Part shown: positions 44,198 through 53,259 of the stretch, piece after piece
Position numbering within the stretch: position 1 is the stretch's first letter
Layout: each line of letters opens with the position of its first letter
Origin: Cohnella hashimotonis
Lineage (GTDB): Bacteria; Bacillota; Bacilli; Paenibacillales; Paenibacillaceae
Assembly: GCF_030014955.1 (NCBI RefSeq)
Contig: NZ_JAGRPV010000001.1
Location: forward strand, 806,001-870,000
DNA: 64,000 nt
Reading direction: 5' to 3'
Notes under the pieces: generated by a model
What the model saw: only the letters and a program-made list of their open reading frames with translations
Told to the model about the DNA's origin: nothing
Databases searched by the model: none
Translations under genes and position numbers: made by a program

Positions 44198-45052
44198 ATG
44201 AAGCTGGGACTCAGCACATATAGCTTGTACCGCGCGATCGAATCGGGCGAGTTGACGGTGACGGGCGCGATCGACTGGATCGCGGAGCAGGGCTGCGAGC
44301 ACGTCGAGATCGTACCGATCGGCTTCGATATCCGGACGCCGGGATTGATTGAAGAGATCGTGGCCCGTGCTGCTGCTGCGGGGCTCGAGATTTCCAACTA
44401 CGCGGTTGGGGCGAATTTTGCGGTCGAAGACGAAGAGGCGTACGAAGCGGAGATCGAACGCGTCAAGGGCGAAGTCGACATCGCGCTCGCGCTCGGCGTC
44501 AAGAAGATGCGGCACGACGTCGCCTCGCGCCAAGGCGCATCGGTCGGACAATTCTGGCGCGAGCTGCCGAGATTGGCGGATGCTTGCCGCCGCATCGCGG
44601 AGTACGCGGCATCGGTCGGCGTCGTGACCAGCGTGGAAAATCACGGCTACTACATGCAGTCCAGCGAGCGGGTGCTGGGATTGCTGGCGGAGACGAATCA
44701 TCCGAACTTCCGCCTTACCCTCGACATCGGCAATTACATGTGCCTGGACGAGGATCCGGCGGCGGCTGTCAAGCGGTCGATCGGCGAGGCGTCTATCGTG
44801 CACTTGAAGGATTTCTACCTGCGGCGCGGCGACCGAGATCCCGGCGAGGGCTGGTTTAAGACGGCGGCCGGCAATTACCTGCGGGGCTCGATTTTCGGCC
44901 AGGGCGACATCGACGTGCGCGAGGTGCTGCGCGCAGTGAAGGCTTCCGGCTACGACGGCTATCTGTCGCTGGAGTTCGAGGGCATGGAAGAGTGCAAGCA
45001 GGGCTCGCGCATCGGGCTGGCTAACGCGCGGCGCATCTGGTCGGAAGTGTAA
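44198..45052 (+). CDS. Sugar phosphate isomerase/epimerase (xylose isomerase-like TIM barrel)
   Basis: A 284-residue AP endonuclease family 2 / IolE-IolI-like protein. Candidate metal ligands expected for the fold are visible in order: Glu in VTSVENHGYYM, Asp in LTLDIGNYM, His in IVHLKDFYL and Glu in LSLEFEGMEE. Such enzymes isomerise keto sugars or inososes through divalent metals. It lies 35 bases downstream of the Gfo/Idh gene with AAGGAG at the right distance. The exact sugar is unknown. Confidence 0.86.
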   Translation: MKLGLSTYSLYRAIESGELTVTGAIDWIAEQGCEHVEIVPIGFDIRTPGLIEEIVARAAAAGLEISNYAVGANFAVEDEEAYEAEIERVKGEVDIALALGVKKMRHDVASRQGASVGQFWRELPRLADACRRIAEYAASVGVVTSVENHGYYMQSSERVLGLLAETNHPNFRLTLDIGNYMCLDEDPAAAVKRSIGEASIVHLKDFYLRRGDRDPGEGWFKTAAGNYLRGSIFGQGDIDVREVLRAVKASGYDGYLSLEFEGMEECKQGSRIGLANARRIWSEV

Positions 45053-45119
45053 GTTGGAAATGCAGGTTAAAGGATAAGCCGGGTAAAGGCAACTTGAAAG
45101 AGGAAGGGGACAAAAACGT

Positions 45120-45998
45120 ATGGTGCAAATCGCGAATCCGATCGGCGTCATCGTCGACAGCTTCCGGGTGGGCGTGCGCGACGGACTGCTGAAGGCGAAG
45201 GAGATCGGCGCCGAGGGCGTACAGATCTACGCTGTGGAAGGCGAGATGGATCCGGACAAGCTGGATGCGGCGGCTAGAGCGGAACTGCGCGCATACGTAG
45301 ATTCGCTGGGCCTGCGGATCTCCGCGCTCGTCGGGGATCTCGCGGGACACGGCTTCCAGGACCGTCGCGAGAACGGCTGGAAGGTCGAGAAGTCCAAGCG
45401 GATTCTCGATCTGGCGCTCGACCTCGGCACGAACGTGGTCACGACGCATATCGGCATCGTGCCCGAGGACGAGTCAAGCGACGTGTACGCCGCGATGCAC
45501 GATGCGGTCGAGGAACTCGGCCGTTACGCGAGCGAGCGTGGCGCCTTTTTCGCGATCGAGACCGGCCCCGAGACTTCGGCGCGTCTGAAGGGCTTCCTCG
45601 ACAAGATGAGCACGAAGGGCGTGTCGGTCAATTTCGATCCGGCCAACATGGTCATGGTGACGGGCGACGATCCGGTGCAAGGCGTCTACAATCTTCGCGA
45701 TTATATCGTGCACACGCACGCCAAGGACGGCATCCGGCTGCAGGAGACGGATCCCCGCAATATTTACGGCGCGCTCGGCTACGAGGCGATGTCGCACGAA
45801 AAGCTGGCGGAGCAGGGCGAGTCCGGCGAATACTACCGCGAGCTGCCGCTCGGCGAGGGCGGCGTGGATTGGCCCGCTTACCTGCAGGCGCTGCAGGATA
45901 TCGGCTACGAGGGCTTCCTGACGATCGAGCGCGAGGTCGGCGAGAGTCCGGAGCGGGATATTAAGCTGGCCGTCGATTTTCTTCGCGGGTTCAGGTAA
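45120..45998 (+). CDS. Sugar phosphate isomerase/epimerase, second copy
   Basis: A 292-residue TIM-barrel protein of the same superfamily as the preceding gene but not a recent duplicate; identity by eye is low. The metal ligand pattern is present: Glu in FFAIETGPETS, Asp in VNFDPANMVM, His in DYIVHTHAKDG and Glu in LTIEREVGE. The region YRELPLGEGGVDWPAYL is typical of the group. A hairpin terminator follows at 46072-46110, so the operon is Gfo/Idh plus two epimerases. Pairing of two such enzymes with one dehydrogenase suggests a two-step epimerisation. Confidence 0.86.
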   Translation: MVQIANPIGVIVDSFRVGVRDGLLKAKEIGAEGVQIYAVEGEMDPDKLDAAARAELRAYVDSLGLRISALVGDLAGHGFQDRRENGWKVEKSKRILDLALDLGTNVVTTHIGIVPEDESSDVYAAMHDAVEELGRYASERGAFFAIETGPETSARLKGFLDKMSTKGVSVNFDPANMVMVTGDDPVQGVYNLRDYIVHTHAKDGIRLQETDPRNIYGALGYEAMSHEKLAEQGESGEYYRELPLGEGGVDWPAYLQALQDIGYEGFLTIEREVGESPERDIKLAVDFLRGFR

Positions 45999-46071
45999 TC
46001 GGAAGGGAAGTTGCCGCGGTCGTGCCGCGATGGTAAGATGATCGCATAGATGCGATACGGACGCAAAGCAT

Positions 46072-46110
46072 GCGCCGCTCGGCTCCTACGGGAGCCCGGG
46101 CGGCGTTTTT
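46072..46110 (+). terminator. Operon terminator after the epimerase genes
   Basis: Stem of GCGCCGCTCGGCTCC with GGAGCCCGGGCGGCG around a TACG loop, followed directly by TTTTT. An ATG at 46070 just before this stem is therefore unlikely to be the start of the next gene. Confidence 0.85.
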
Positions 46111-46135
46111 GCGTTCGGGCGAGGAGGCGCGGAGG

Positions 46136-47023
46136 TTGAAGCTGGATCACGATCAGTTGTTCAAGACGCTCATTCGAACGTTTTTCAAGGAATTCATGGA
46201 GCTGTTTTTTCCCGACGTCGCGAAGGAAATCGATTTTTCGCATACGGTGTTTCTGTCGGAGGAGGTCGCGACAGACTTGGCGGGCGGCCGGAAAGGGCGC
46301 GTGGATTTGCTGATCGAGACTAGGCTAAGGGGCGAGGAGACGCTAATCATCATCCACATTGAACCGCAATCCTATTATGAGCCGGCATTCGCGGAGCGGA
46401 TGTTTTTGTACGCATCGAAGCTGTACGAGACGCACCGCAGGCGCATCTTGCCGATCGCGGTGTTCAGCCACGGGCGCAAGCGTGCCGAGCCGGACCGGTT
46501 CGGCTGGTCGTTTCCGTTCCTTGACGTCATGCGCTTCCGTTATCTGCGGCTGCAGCTCAAACATCGCAACTGGCGGGAGTTCGTTGGGTCTGCCAATCCC
46601 GTCGCTGCTGCGCTGCTCAGCAGTTTGGGCTATAATAAAAGCGAATCGCTGCAGGTCAAGCTGGCATTTTTGCGGATGCTGATCCGGTTGGAGCTCGATC
46701 CGGCGCGGATGGAGCTGTTGGCCGTCTTTTTTGAATCGTACATCAGGCTCGGTCCGGACGAGGAAGAGCTGTTGAAACTTGAAGTCGACCGAATGAAGCA
46801 AGGGGAGGCGAGTCAAGTGGCCAAGATCATGGAATGGGAAAACAGCTGGTGGAAGCAGGGCAGGGCGGACGGCCGGGAAGAAGGTCGTGAAGCAGGGATG
46901 GCCGAGAGCCAGCGCACTATCGCCGTCCGTATGCTCGGCAAAGGAATGGCGCCGGAGCTCATCCAGGATCTGACCGGCTTGCCGATCGACGAGATCGAAC
47001 GGCTACGCGCCGAGACTAGATAA
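46136..47023 (+). CDS. Rpn/YhgA-like PD-(D/E)XK nuclease (transposase-related) protein
   Basis: A 295-residue protein of the recombination-promoting nuclease / 'putative transposase' superfamily. The nuclease-like core is visible as DHDQLFKTLIRTFFKEFMELFFPD, followed by RKGRVDLLIETRLRGEETLIIIHIEPQS, supplying the D-(x)n-E-x-Q signature of PD-(D/E)XK enzymes (here VDLL ... IHIEPQ). The C-terminal region has a charged GRADGREEGREAGMAESQRTIAVRML stretch and a short helical tail typical of the family. TTG 46136 has GAGGAGG eight bases upstream. The gene is next to a nine-unit palindrome array; many family members are mobile or associated with repeats. Known relatives cleave DNA; activity here is untested. 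Confidence 0.8.
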   Translation: MKLDHDQLFKTLIRTFFKEFMELFFPDVAKEIDFSHTVFLSEEVATDLAGGRKGRVDLLIETRLRGEETLIIIHIEPQSYYEPAFAERMFLYASKLYETHRRRILPIAVFSHGRKRAEPDRFGWSFPFLDVMRFRYLRLQLKHRNWREFVGSANPVAAALLSSLGYNKSESLQVKLAFLRMLIRLELDPARMELLAVFFESYIRLGPDEEELLKLEVDRMKQGEASQVAKIMEWENSWWKQGRADGREEGREAGMAESQRTIAVRMLGKGMAPELIQDLTGLPIDEIERLRAETR

Positions 47024-47090
47024 GAAGCGGAAGATAAGCTGTCCAGCCGACATGGCGCATGCTTGGGCGCCTTGCCGGCTTTTCGTGTGG

Positions 47091-47525
47091 TTGCCTGCTG
47101 TGGAGAAGGCGATGGGCCGGAAACGTTGGGCGCGAGCATGATCGCCTTCTGTAGGGAAGGCAATGGGGCGAAAACGCGGCATGCGAGCATGATCGCCTTC
47201 TGTAGAGAAGGCGATGGGGCGAAAACGCGGCATGCGAGCATGATCGCCTTCTGTAGAGAAGGCGATGGGCCGGAAACGTTGGGCGCGAGCATGATCGCCT
47301 TCTGTAGAGAAGGCAATGGGGCGAAAACGCGGCATGCGAGCATGATCGCCTTCTGTAGAGAAGGCGATGGGGCGAAAACGCGGCGTGCGAACGTGATCGC
47401 CTTCTGTAGAGAAGGCGATTGGCCGTAAACGCGGCGTGCGAACGTGATCGCAGGCTGTAGAGAAGGCGATGGACCTGAAACTTGGGCCGCAAGCGCGGTG
47501 CGCGAGCATAATCGCCTTCTGGGCT
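47091..47525. repeat. Tandem array of about nine 51-bp units, each with a 24-bp palindrome
   Basis: Copies of arm ATCGCCTTCT, loop GTAG, arm AGAAGGCGAT start at 47141, 47192, 47243, 47294, 47345, 47396 and 47447, exactly 51 bases apart; degenerate half-copies flank them at 47091 and 47511 (the last after 64 bases). Spacers occur in two types, one with GGGCCGGAAACGTTGGGCGC (A) and one with GGGGCGAAAACGCGGCATGC (B), in the order A-B-B-A-B-B'-B''. That order suggests segmental duplication of an A-B-B block. It occupies the gap between the Rpn-like gene and potA. Open frames across it result from 51 being a multiple of three. Confidence 0.93.
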
Positions 47526-47610
47526 CGCGAACGCGGACGGCGGTTGCGATATCGGGGTAATAGGAGATAATAAGAGAATCGACAGGGTTCGCATAGATGG
47601 GAGAGTCGGA

Positions 47611-48726
47611 ATGGGCGCAAGCGCAGAGCAGCCGATCATCCGCTTCGAGCGGGTGACCAAAAGTTACGATGACGGGGAGACCGTCCTGAAGGAAGTGAGC
47701 TTCGAGATTCGGCGCGGGCAGTTCTATACGCTGCTCGGGCCGTCGGGCTGCGGCAAAACGACGATTTTGCGGTTGATCGCGGGGTTTCAGGAACCGTCGT
47801 CGGGCGAGATTTATTTTGACGGGAAAGTGATCAACCGCGTACCCGCCAACGAGCGCCAGGTGAATACGGTGTTCCAGGACTACGCGCTGTTCCCGCATCT
47901 CGATGTGTTCGAGAACGTCGCCTTCGGCCTGCGGATCAAGCGCATGAAGCAGGCGGACGTCGAGAACAAGGTGCTTGAGGCGCTGCGCTTCGTCAACCTG
48001 AAGGGCTACGAGAAGCGGCAGATCACCGAGCTGTCCGGCGGCCAGCGGCAGCGGGTGGCGATCGCGCGGGCGATCGTGAACGAGCCGCAGGTGCTGCTGC
48101 TGGACGAGCCGCTGTCGGCGCTCGACCTCAAACTGCGCACAGAGATGCAGTACGAGCTGCGCGAGCTGCAGCGACGGCTTGGCATTACGTTCATCTTCGT
48201 CACGCACGACCAGGAGGAAGCGCTGGCGATGTCGGACGAGATCTTCGTCATGAAGGAAGGCACGATCCAGCAGAGCGGCACGCCGACGGACATTTACGAT
48301 GAGCCGATCAACCGCTTCGTGGCCGACTTTATCGGGGAGTCGAATATCGTGGCGGGGCAGATGGTCCGCGACTACGAGGTCCGCTTCGCGGGGCATACGT
48401 TCGAGTGCGTGGACGGCGGCTTCCGGCCGGACGAGCCTGTCGAGATCGTCATCCGTCCCGAGGATCTGGAGATTACGCCGCCCGAATCGGGCAAGCTGGT
48501 CGTGAAGGTCGATTCGCAGCTGTTCCGCGGGGTACACTACGAGATCATCGGCTACGACGACGCGGGCAACGAGTGGATGGTGCATTCGACGAAGCGAGCG
48601 ACGGTTGGGGAAAGGGTCGGACTCGGCTTCGATCCGGAGGCGATTCATGTCATGCGCTTCGGCGAGACCGAGGAAGAGTTCGACCGGCGGCTGCTCGCGT
48701 ACGAGGAGAGCGCCAATGAACGCTAA
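47611..48726 (+). CDS. potA: Spermidine/putrescine ABC transporter ATP-binding protein
   Basis: A 371-residue ABC ATPase. Walker A is [19 protein letters not shown], the Q-loop is [13 protein letters not shown], the signature is [14 protein letters not shown], Walker B is [11 protein letters not shown] and the switch His is [11 protein letters not shown]-terminal TOBE domain follows ([14 protein letters not shown]). It energises polyamine uptake with the PotB and PotC permeases and the PotD binding protein encoded immediately after. ATG 47611 has GGGAG seven bases upstream; the array at 47091-47525 lies just before the promoter region. Its 3' end overlaps potB by 11 bases. Confidence 0.93.
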   Translation: MGASAEQPIIRFERVTKSYDDGETVLKEVSFEIRRGQFYTLLGPSGCGKTTILRLIAGFQEPSSGEIYFDGKVINRVPANERQVNTVFQDYALFPHLDVFENVAFGLRIKRMKQADVENKVLEALRFVNLKGYEKRQITELSGGQRQRVAIARAIVNEPQVLLLDEPLSALDLKLRTEMQYELRELQRRLGITFIFVTHDQEEALAMSDEIFVMKEGTIQQSGTPTDIYDEPINRFVADFIGESNIVAGQMVRDYEVRFAGHTFECVDGGFRPDEPVEIVIRPEDLEITPPESGKLVVKVDSQLFRGVHYEIIGYDDAGNEWMVHSTKRATVGERVGLGFDPEAIHVMRFGETEEEFDRRLLAYEESANER

Positions 48727-49522
48727 GCGCAACGTCTACCTGGCGCCATATCTGGCCTGGATGGCGCTGTTCATCGTCATTCCGATCGCTCTTATTGTCT
48801 ACGATTCCTTCTTCGACATCGATGGTGGCTTCACGTTCGGCAACTACGAGAAGTTTCTGACGCCGATCTATCTGAAAATGACGGTCAGCTCGATCTGGTA
48901 CGCCTTCTTGATTACCGTGTTCTCACTGCTGATCGCCTACCCGGCCGCATACGCGCTGACCAAGATGAAGCACAAGCAGCTGTGGCTGCTGCTGCTCATC
49001 CTGCCGAGCTGGGTCAATCTGCTGCTAAAGGTGTACGCTTTCCTCGGCATCTTCGGCACGTACGGCTTCGTCAACGGCGCGCTCGAGGCGCTCGGGATCG
49101 GCCGCCAACAGATTCTGTTCACCGACTTCAGCTTCGTGTTCGTATCGGTGTACATTTTTATCCCGTTCATGATCCTGCCGGTCTATAATGCGCTCGAGGA
49201 CCTGAATCCTTCGCTCGTATTCGCGGCGCGGGATCTCGGGGCCTCCGGCTGGACGACGTTCCGCAAGGTCGTCTTCCCGCTCACGCTTGACGGCGTCAAG
49301 GCGGGCTGCCAAGCTGTGTTCATCCCTGCGCTGTCGCTGTTCATGATCACGCGGCTCGTGGCGGGCAACCGGGTCATCACGCTCGGCACCGCGATCGAGC
49401 AGCACTTTCTGGTCACGCAGGACTGGGGAATGGGCGCGGCCATCGCGGTGTTCCTGATCATCGCCATGGTCGTCATCATGCTGCTCACGGGGACCGGCCA
49501 GGCAGGAAGGGTGAGACGATGA
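48716..49522 (+). CDS. potB: Spermidine/putrescine ABC transporter permease
   Basis: A 268-residue inner membrane permease with six predicted helices beginning [25 protein letters not shown]. The cytoplasmic EAA loop is visible as [26 protein letters not shown]. The ATG at 48716 lies inside the end of potA and the stop overlaps potC (ATGA at 49519), showing translational coupling across the operon. Confidence 0.92.
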   Translation: MNAKRNVYLAPYLAWMALFIVIPIALIVYDSFFDIDGGFTFGNYEKFLTPIYLKMTVSSIWYAFLITVFSLLIAYPAAYALTKMKHKQLWLLLLILPSWVNLLLKVYAFLGIFGTYGFVNGALEALGIGRQQILFTDFSFVFVSVYIFIPFMILPVYNALEDLNPSLVFAARDLGASGWTTFRKVVFPLTLDGVKAGCQAVFIPALSLFMITRLVAGNRVITLGTAIEQHFLVTQDWGMGAAIAVFLIIAMVVIMLLTGTGQAGRVRR

Positions 49523-50322
49523 GGGCGGCAAGACGCTGGCAGTCGGCTTATTTGATCGTCGTGTTCGCGGTTTTGTACGCGCCGATCGCTTACATGATCT
49601 TTTACTCGTTCAACAGCGGCGGCACGATGCATGGCTTTGAGGGCTTCACGCTTGAATATTACGGCGAAGTATTTCAGGACGCGCGCCTGCTCATCATCGT
49701 GCTGAACACGGTCGTCATCGCGCTGCTGTCGTCGACCATTTCGACGATTCTCGGCGTGATCGGGGCGCTCGCCATCATGCGGACGCGAACGAGGCGTTCG
49801 CGCAATGCGCTGCTATCGATGAACAATGTGCTGATCGTCAGTCCGGACGTCATCATCGGCGCGTCGCTGCTCGTCATGTTCACGATGGCCGGCATCCGGC
49901 TCGGCTTCACGTCCGTGCTGCTGTCGCACATCGCGTTCAGCGTGCCGATCGTCGTGCTCATGGTGCTGCCCAAGCTGCAGGAGATGAGCCCAACGCTTAT
50001 CGATGCGGCGCGCGATCTGGGCGCGAGCGGCTGGCAGGTGCTGTCGCGGGTCATCGTGCCGTTTATCAAGCCGGGCATTTTTGCCGGATTTTTCATGGCG
50101 CTGACATACTCGCTCGACGACTTCGCCGTCACCTTTTTCGTCACCGGCAACGGCTTCTCCACGCTGTCCGTCGAGATCTACTCGCGCGCGCGGCAGGGCG
50201 TCTCTCTGTCGATCAACGCACTGTCGGCGCTTATCTTCCTGTTCACGCTGCTCATCGTGCTCGGCTACTACGTGCTGAACCGGCGCAGCGCGAAGCGACT
50301 CGGAACGGGGGTGCCGCGATGA
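49519..50322 (+). CDS. potC: Spermidine/putrescine ABC transporter permease
   Basis: A 267-residue permease, partner of PotB. Helices include AYLIVVFAVLYAPIAYMIFYSFN, TVVIALLSSTISTILGVIGALAIM and LIFLFTLLIVLGYYVLNRR; the EAA loop reads [27 protein letters not shown]. Start and stop each overlap the neighbouring pot genes by four bases (ATGA). Confidence 0.92.
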   Translation: MRAARRWQSAYLIVVFAVLYAPIAYMIFYSFNSGGTMHGFEGFTLEYYGEVFQDARLLIIVLNTVVIALLSSTISTILGVIGALAIMRTRTRRSRNALLSMNNVLIVSPDVIIGASLLVMFTMAGIRLGFTSVLLSHIAFSVPIVVLMVLPKLQEMSPTLIDAARDLGASGWQVLSRVIVPFIKPGIFAGFFMALTYSLDDFAVTFFVTGNGFSTLSVEIYSRARQGVSLSINALSALIFLFTLLIVLGYYVLNRRSAKRLGTGVPR

Positions 50323-51392
50323 ACAGCCTGGTCCGGACATTCATCGCCGTCCTCGTCATCGCGGGCGGCCTGCTCATCGCTATCAACAGGCTCAATTCCT
50401 CGCAGGGCTACTCGGGCGCGGATACGCTCACCGTATACAACTGGGGCGATTACATCGATCCCGACCTGCTGGACAAGTTCAAGCAAGAGACCGGTATCAA
50501 GGTCATCTACCAGACGTTCGACTCGAACGAGGCGATGATGACCAAGATCGAGCAGGGCGGCACGACGTTCGACATCGCGGTCCCGTCCGACTATGCGATC
50601 GGCAAGATGCGCGAGGAAAACCTGCTGCTGCCGATCGACCATGCCAAGCTGCCAAACCTTGCGAATATAGACGCCCGTTTCCTGAACCAGTCGTTCGACC
50701 CGGGCAACGTTTACTCGATCCCCTACTTCTGGGGAACGGTCGGCATCGTATACAACCCCGAGCTGGTCGGCGACCTGAAGTTCGACAGCTGGGACGATCT
50801 GTGGGATCCGTCGCTGCGCAACAACATCCTGCTCGTCGACAGCGCGCGCGAGGTCATCGGGATGGGACTCAACAGCCTCGGCTATTCGCTTAACGATACG
50901 AATGAAGCGCATTTGCAGGAGGCGCTCGCCAAGCTCAAGAAGCTGACGCCGAACGTCAAGGCGCTCGTCGGGGACGAGATCAAGATGCTGCTGGCGGGCG
51001 AAGAGGCCGCTGTCGGCCTTGTCTGGTCCGGGGACGCCTCGGAGATCATGGACGAGAACGACAAGCTCGACTACGTCATTCCGAAGGACGGCTCGAACCT
51101 TTGGTTCGACAACATGGTCGTTCCGAAGACGGCCCGCAACCTGGACGGCGCGCTCAAGTTCATGAACTTCATGCTCGAGCCGGAAAACGCGGCGCAAAAC
51201 GCCGAGTACGTCGGCTACGCGACTCCCAACGCCAAGGCGATTCCGGTCCTGCCGGCCGAGATCGCGGAGGACAAGCGCTTCTATCCGGAGCCCGCGTTGA
51301 CGGATAAGCTTGAAGTATACGATAATTTGGGCAAGCGGATGCTCGCGCACTACAACGAGCTGTTCCTCGAATTTAAAATGCACAAAAAGTAA
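50319..51392 (+). CDS. potD: Spermidine/putrescine-binding protein, membrane-anchored without lipobox
   Basis: A 357-residue substrate-binding protein with the family start LTVYNWGDYIDPDLLDKFKQETGIKVIYQTFDSNEAM, the VPSDYAIGKM segment, PYFWGTVGIVYNPELVG and GLVWSGDASEIMDEN. It would capture polyamines for PotABC. The N-terminal stretch TFIAVLVIAGGLLIAINRL is hydrophobic but has neither a lipobox cysteine nor a convincing signal peptidase I site, so the protein may stay anchored by an uncleaved helix. It overlaps potC by four bases. Confidence 0.9.
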   Translation: MNSLVRTFIAVLVIAGGLLIAINRLNSSQGYSGADTLTVYNWGDYIDPDLLDKFKQETGIKVIYQTFDSNEAMMTKIEQGGTTFDIAVPSDYAIGKMREENLLLPIDHAKLPNLANIDARFLNQSFDPGNVYSIPYFWGTVGIVYNPELVGDLKFDSWDDLWDPSLRNNILLVDSAREVIGMGLNSLGYSLNDTNEAHLQEALAKLKKLTPNVKALVGDEIKMLLAGEEAAVGLVWSGDASEIMDENDKLDYVIPKDGSNLWFDNMVVPKTARNLDGALKFMNFMLEPENAAQNAEYVGYATPNAKAIPVLPAEIAEDKRFYPEPALTDKLEVYDNLGKRMLAHYNELFLEFKMHKK

Positions 51393-51440
51393 ATCATTGC
51401 GTATAAGAAGCGTAGCATACGCGGAAGGAGCGATGGGGAA

Positions 51441-52406
51441 ATGAGCCAAACATTTGAAAAAGCGACGTTCGCAGGAGGCTGCTTCTGGTGCATGGTGACG
51501 CCGTTCGACGAGCTGCCGGGCATTAACGGGATCGTATCCGGCTATACGGGCGGTCATGTGCCGAATCCGACCTACGAGCAGGTTTGCTCGGAAACGACGG
51601 GACATCAGGAGGCCGTGCAAATCACGTTCGATCCGGACCTGTTCCCGTATCGCAAGCTGCTCGGCATCTACTGGCAATCCGTGGACCCGACGGACGGCGG
51701 CGGCCAGTTTTTCGATCGCGGGGAGTCGTATCGCCCGGTCATCTTCTACCATAACGAGGAGCAGCGGCAAGCCGCCGAGGAGACGAAGGCGGAGCTGGAC
51801 GCCAGCGGACGCTTCGACAAGCCGATCGCGGTGACGATCGAGCCTGCCTCCGAATTTTACCCGGCCGAAGACTATCATCAGGATTATCATAAGAAAAACC
51901 CGCTTCGCTACAAAATGTACCGCAAAGGCTCCGGGCGCGACGCCTATATCAAGCGGCACTGGAACACGGACAAGGATAAGGAAGCGCTGCGCTCGCGGCT
52001 CACGCCGCTGCAGTTCGAGGTGACGCAGAACAACGCGACGGAGCATCCGTTCCGCAACGAATTCTGGGACAATCACCGCGAAGGGCTGTACGTGGATATC
52101 GTATCCGGCGTACCGCTGTTCAGTTCGAAGGATAAGTTCGATTCCGGCTGCGGCTGGCCGAGCTTCGCGAAGCCGCTCGAATCGGGCGGCGTCCGCGAGG
52201 AAGAGGATCTCACGCACGGCATGGTCCGCACGGAGGTGCGCAGCCGCGAGGCCGATTCGCATCTCGGCCACGTGTTCAACGACGGTCCGCGCGAGCTCGG
52301 CGGCCTGCGCTATTGCATTAACTCCGCCGCGCTGCGCTTCATTCCCGTCGAGGACCTCGAGCAAGAGGGATACGGACGGTACAAGAGCCTGTTCGGCCAG
52401 GCTTAA
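51441..52406 (+). CDS. msrAB: Peptide methionine sulfoxide reductase MsrA/MsrB fusion
   Basis: A 321-residue bifunctional repair enzyme that reduces both diastereomers of methionine sulfoxide. The N-terminal MsrA domain has the catalytic AGGCFWC (Cys14), [27 protein letters not shown] and the conserved PAEDYHQDY. The MsrB domain from about residue 177 has SGCGWPSF, [14 protein letters not shown] and [14 protein letters not shown] with catalytic Cys292. The two CxxC zinc motifs of many MsrB proteins are absent. A GGAAGGAG site precedes ATG 51441. A terminator follows at 52426-52464. Confidence 0.93.
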   Translation: MSQTFEKATFAGGCFWCMVTPFDELPGINGIVSGYTGGHVPNPTYEQVCSETTGHQEAVQITFDPDLFPYRKLLGIYWQSVDPTDGGGQFFDRGESYRPVIFYHNEEQRQAAEETKAELDASGRFDKPIAVTIEPASEFYPAEDYHQDYHKKNPLRYKMYRKGSGRDAYIKRHWNTDKDKEALRSRLTPLQFEVTQNNATEHPFRNEFWDNHREGLYVDIVSGVPLFSSKDKFDSGCGWPSFAKPLESGGVREEEDLTHGMVRTEVRSREADSHLGHVFNDGPRELGGLRYCINSAALRFIPVEDLEQEGYGRYKSLFGQA

Positions 52407-52425
52407 CCCGCCGCGTCTTTTATCG

Positions 52426-52464
52426 GACCGTTAAGCAGTTTTCGCTGCCTAACGGTTCTTTGTT
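52426..52464 (+). terminator. Terminator of msrAB
   Basis: Stem GACCGTTA-CAG, loop TTTTCG, CTG-TAACGGTT followed by CTTTGTTT. Confidence 0.75.
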
Positions 52465-52557
52465 TAGAAAATCTTTATAAATGCTTCAGCTTTACCAAAT
52501 GTTTGACCGACTGGTTTTTTCTATACTGAATGGAAAACGGAAAAAGGGGGGGACCGG

Positions 52558-53259
52558 ATGAACGCCGCTCAGATTCTGATCGCAGACGACGACCGGGAGA
52601 TCGCGGACCTGATCGCCATCTATCTGCTGAACGAAGGCTACCGCGTGCTGAAGGCGGCGGACGGCCGCCAGGCCCTGTCGCTGATCCGGTCGGAATCGGT
52701 CCAGCTCGTCATCCTCGACGTGATGATGCCCGAGATGGACGGGCTCGAGGTGTGCCGCGCGGTGCGCGCCGACGATGCGGTGCCGATCTTGATGCTTAGC
52801 GCCAAGGCAGAGGATATGGACAAGATCATGGGGCTGATGACCGGTGCGGACGATTATATGGTCAAGCCGTTCAACCCGCTGGAGCTCGTCGCCCGGGTCA
52901 AGTCGCTGCTTCGCCGTACGTTCGGACTGAACGCCAGGCTGCGGCACAACCGCGAGGAGGACGACATCCAGATTCAGTCGCTGCGGATTAACAAGAAGAC
53001 GCACACCGTCATGGCGGAGGACAAGCATATTAACCTGACCTCGACGGAGTTCGATATTTTGCATTTGCTGGCGAGCCATCCCGGGCAGGTGTTCAGCGCC
53101 GAGTCGATCTTCGAGGCGGTATGGAAGGACAAGTATCTGGAATCGAACAACACCGTCATGGTGCACATCAGCAACCTGCGGGACAAGCTGGAGCACGCGC
53201 TGGACGGCGCCAAGCCGATCCAGACGGTGTGGGGAGTTGGTTATAAAATTGAACCCTAA
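52558..53259 (+). CDS. OmpR/VanR-type response regulator
   Basis: A 233-residue regulator. Receiver domain: acidic pair in ILIADDDREIADLI, phospho-acceptor in LVILDVMMPEMDGLEVC (Asp54), Thr/Ser in ILMLSAKAED and Lys in DYMVKPFNPLELVARV. The C-terminal winged helix has LTSTEFDILHLLASHPGQVFSAESIFEAVW and the NTVMVHISNLRDKLE and [11 protein letters not shown] ends. It overlaps the sensor kinase gene by 23 bases. Similar pairs in Bacillales respond to cell envelope stress or antibiotics, but the signal here is unknown. Confidence 0.92.
   Translation: MNAAQILIADDDREIADLIAIYLLNEGYRVLKAADGRQALSLIRSESVQLVILDVMMPEMDGLEVCRAVRADDAVPILMLSAKAEDMDKIMGLMTGADDYMVKPFNPLELVARVKSLLRRTFGLNARLRHNREEDDIQIQSLRINKKTHTVMAEDKHINLTSTEFDILHLLASHPGQVFSAESIFEAVWKDKYLESNNTVMVHISNLRDKLEHALDGAKPIQTVWGVGYKIEP

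Noticed and set aside
46070..46135. ATG at 46070 as the start of the Rpn-like gene
   Set aside because: It lies at the foot of a strong terminator hairpin; TTG 46136 has a GGAGG-type site and matches the family N-terminus.
47003..47660. Overlapping minus-strand and plus-strand frames across the 51-bp array
   Set aside because: They stay open only because 51 is a multiple of three and the unit has no stop; peptide repeats are low-complexity and present in several frames at once.
46813..48732. 639-residue minus-strand frame opposite potA
   Set aside because: It is antisense to a clear ABC ATPase gene, a usual effect of GC-rich codon bias at third positions, and runs into the repeat array.
50268..52364. 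698-residue minus-strand frame opposite potD and msrAB
   Set aside because: Antisense to two well-supported genes; its composition is Arg/Val/Leu-rich with no domain and no ribosome binding site.
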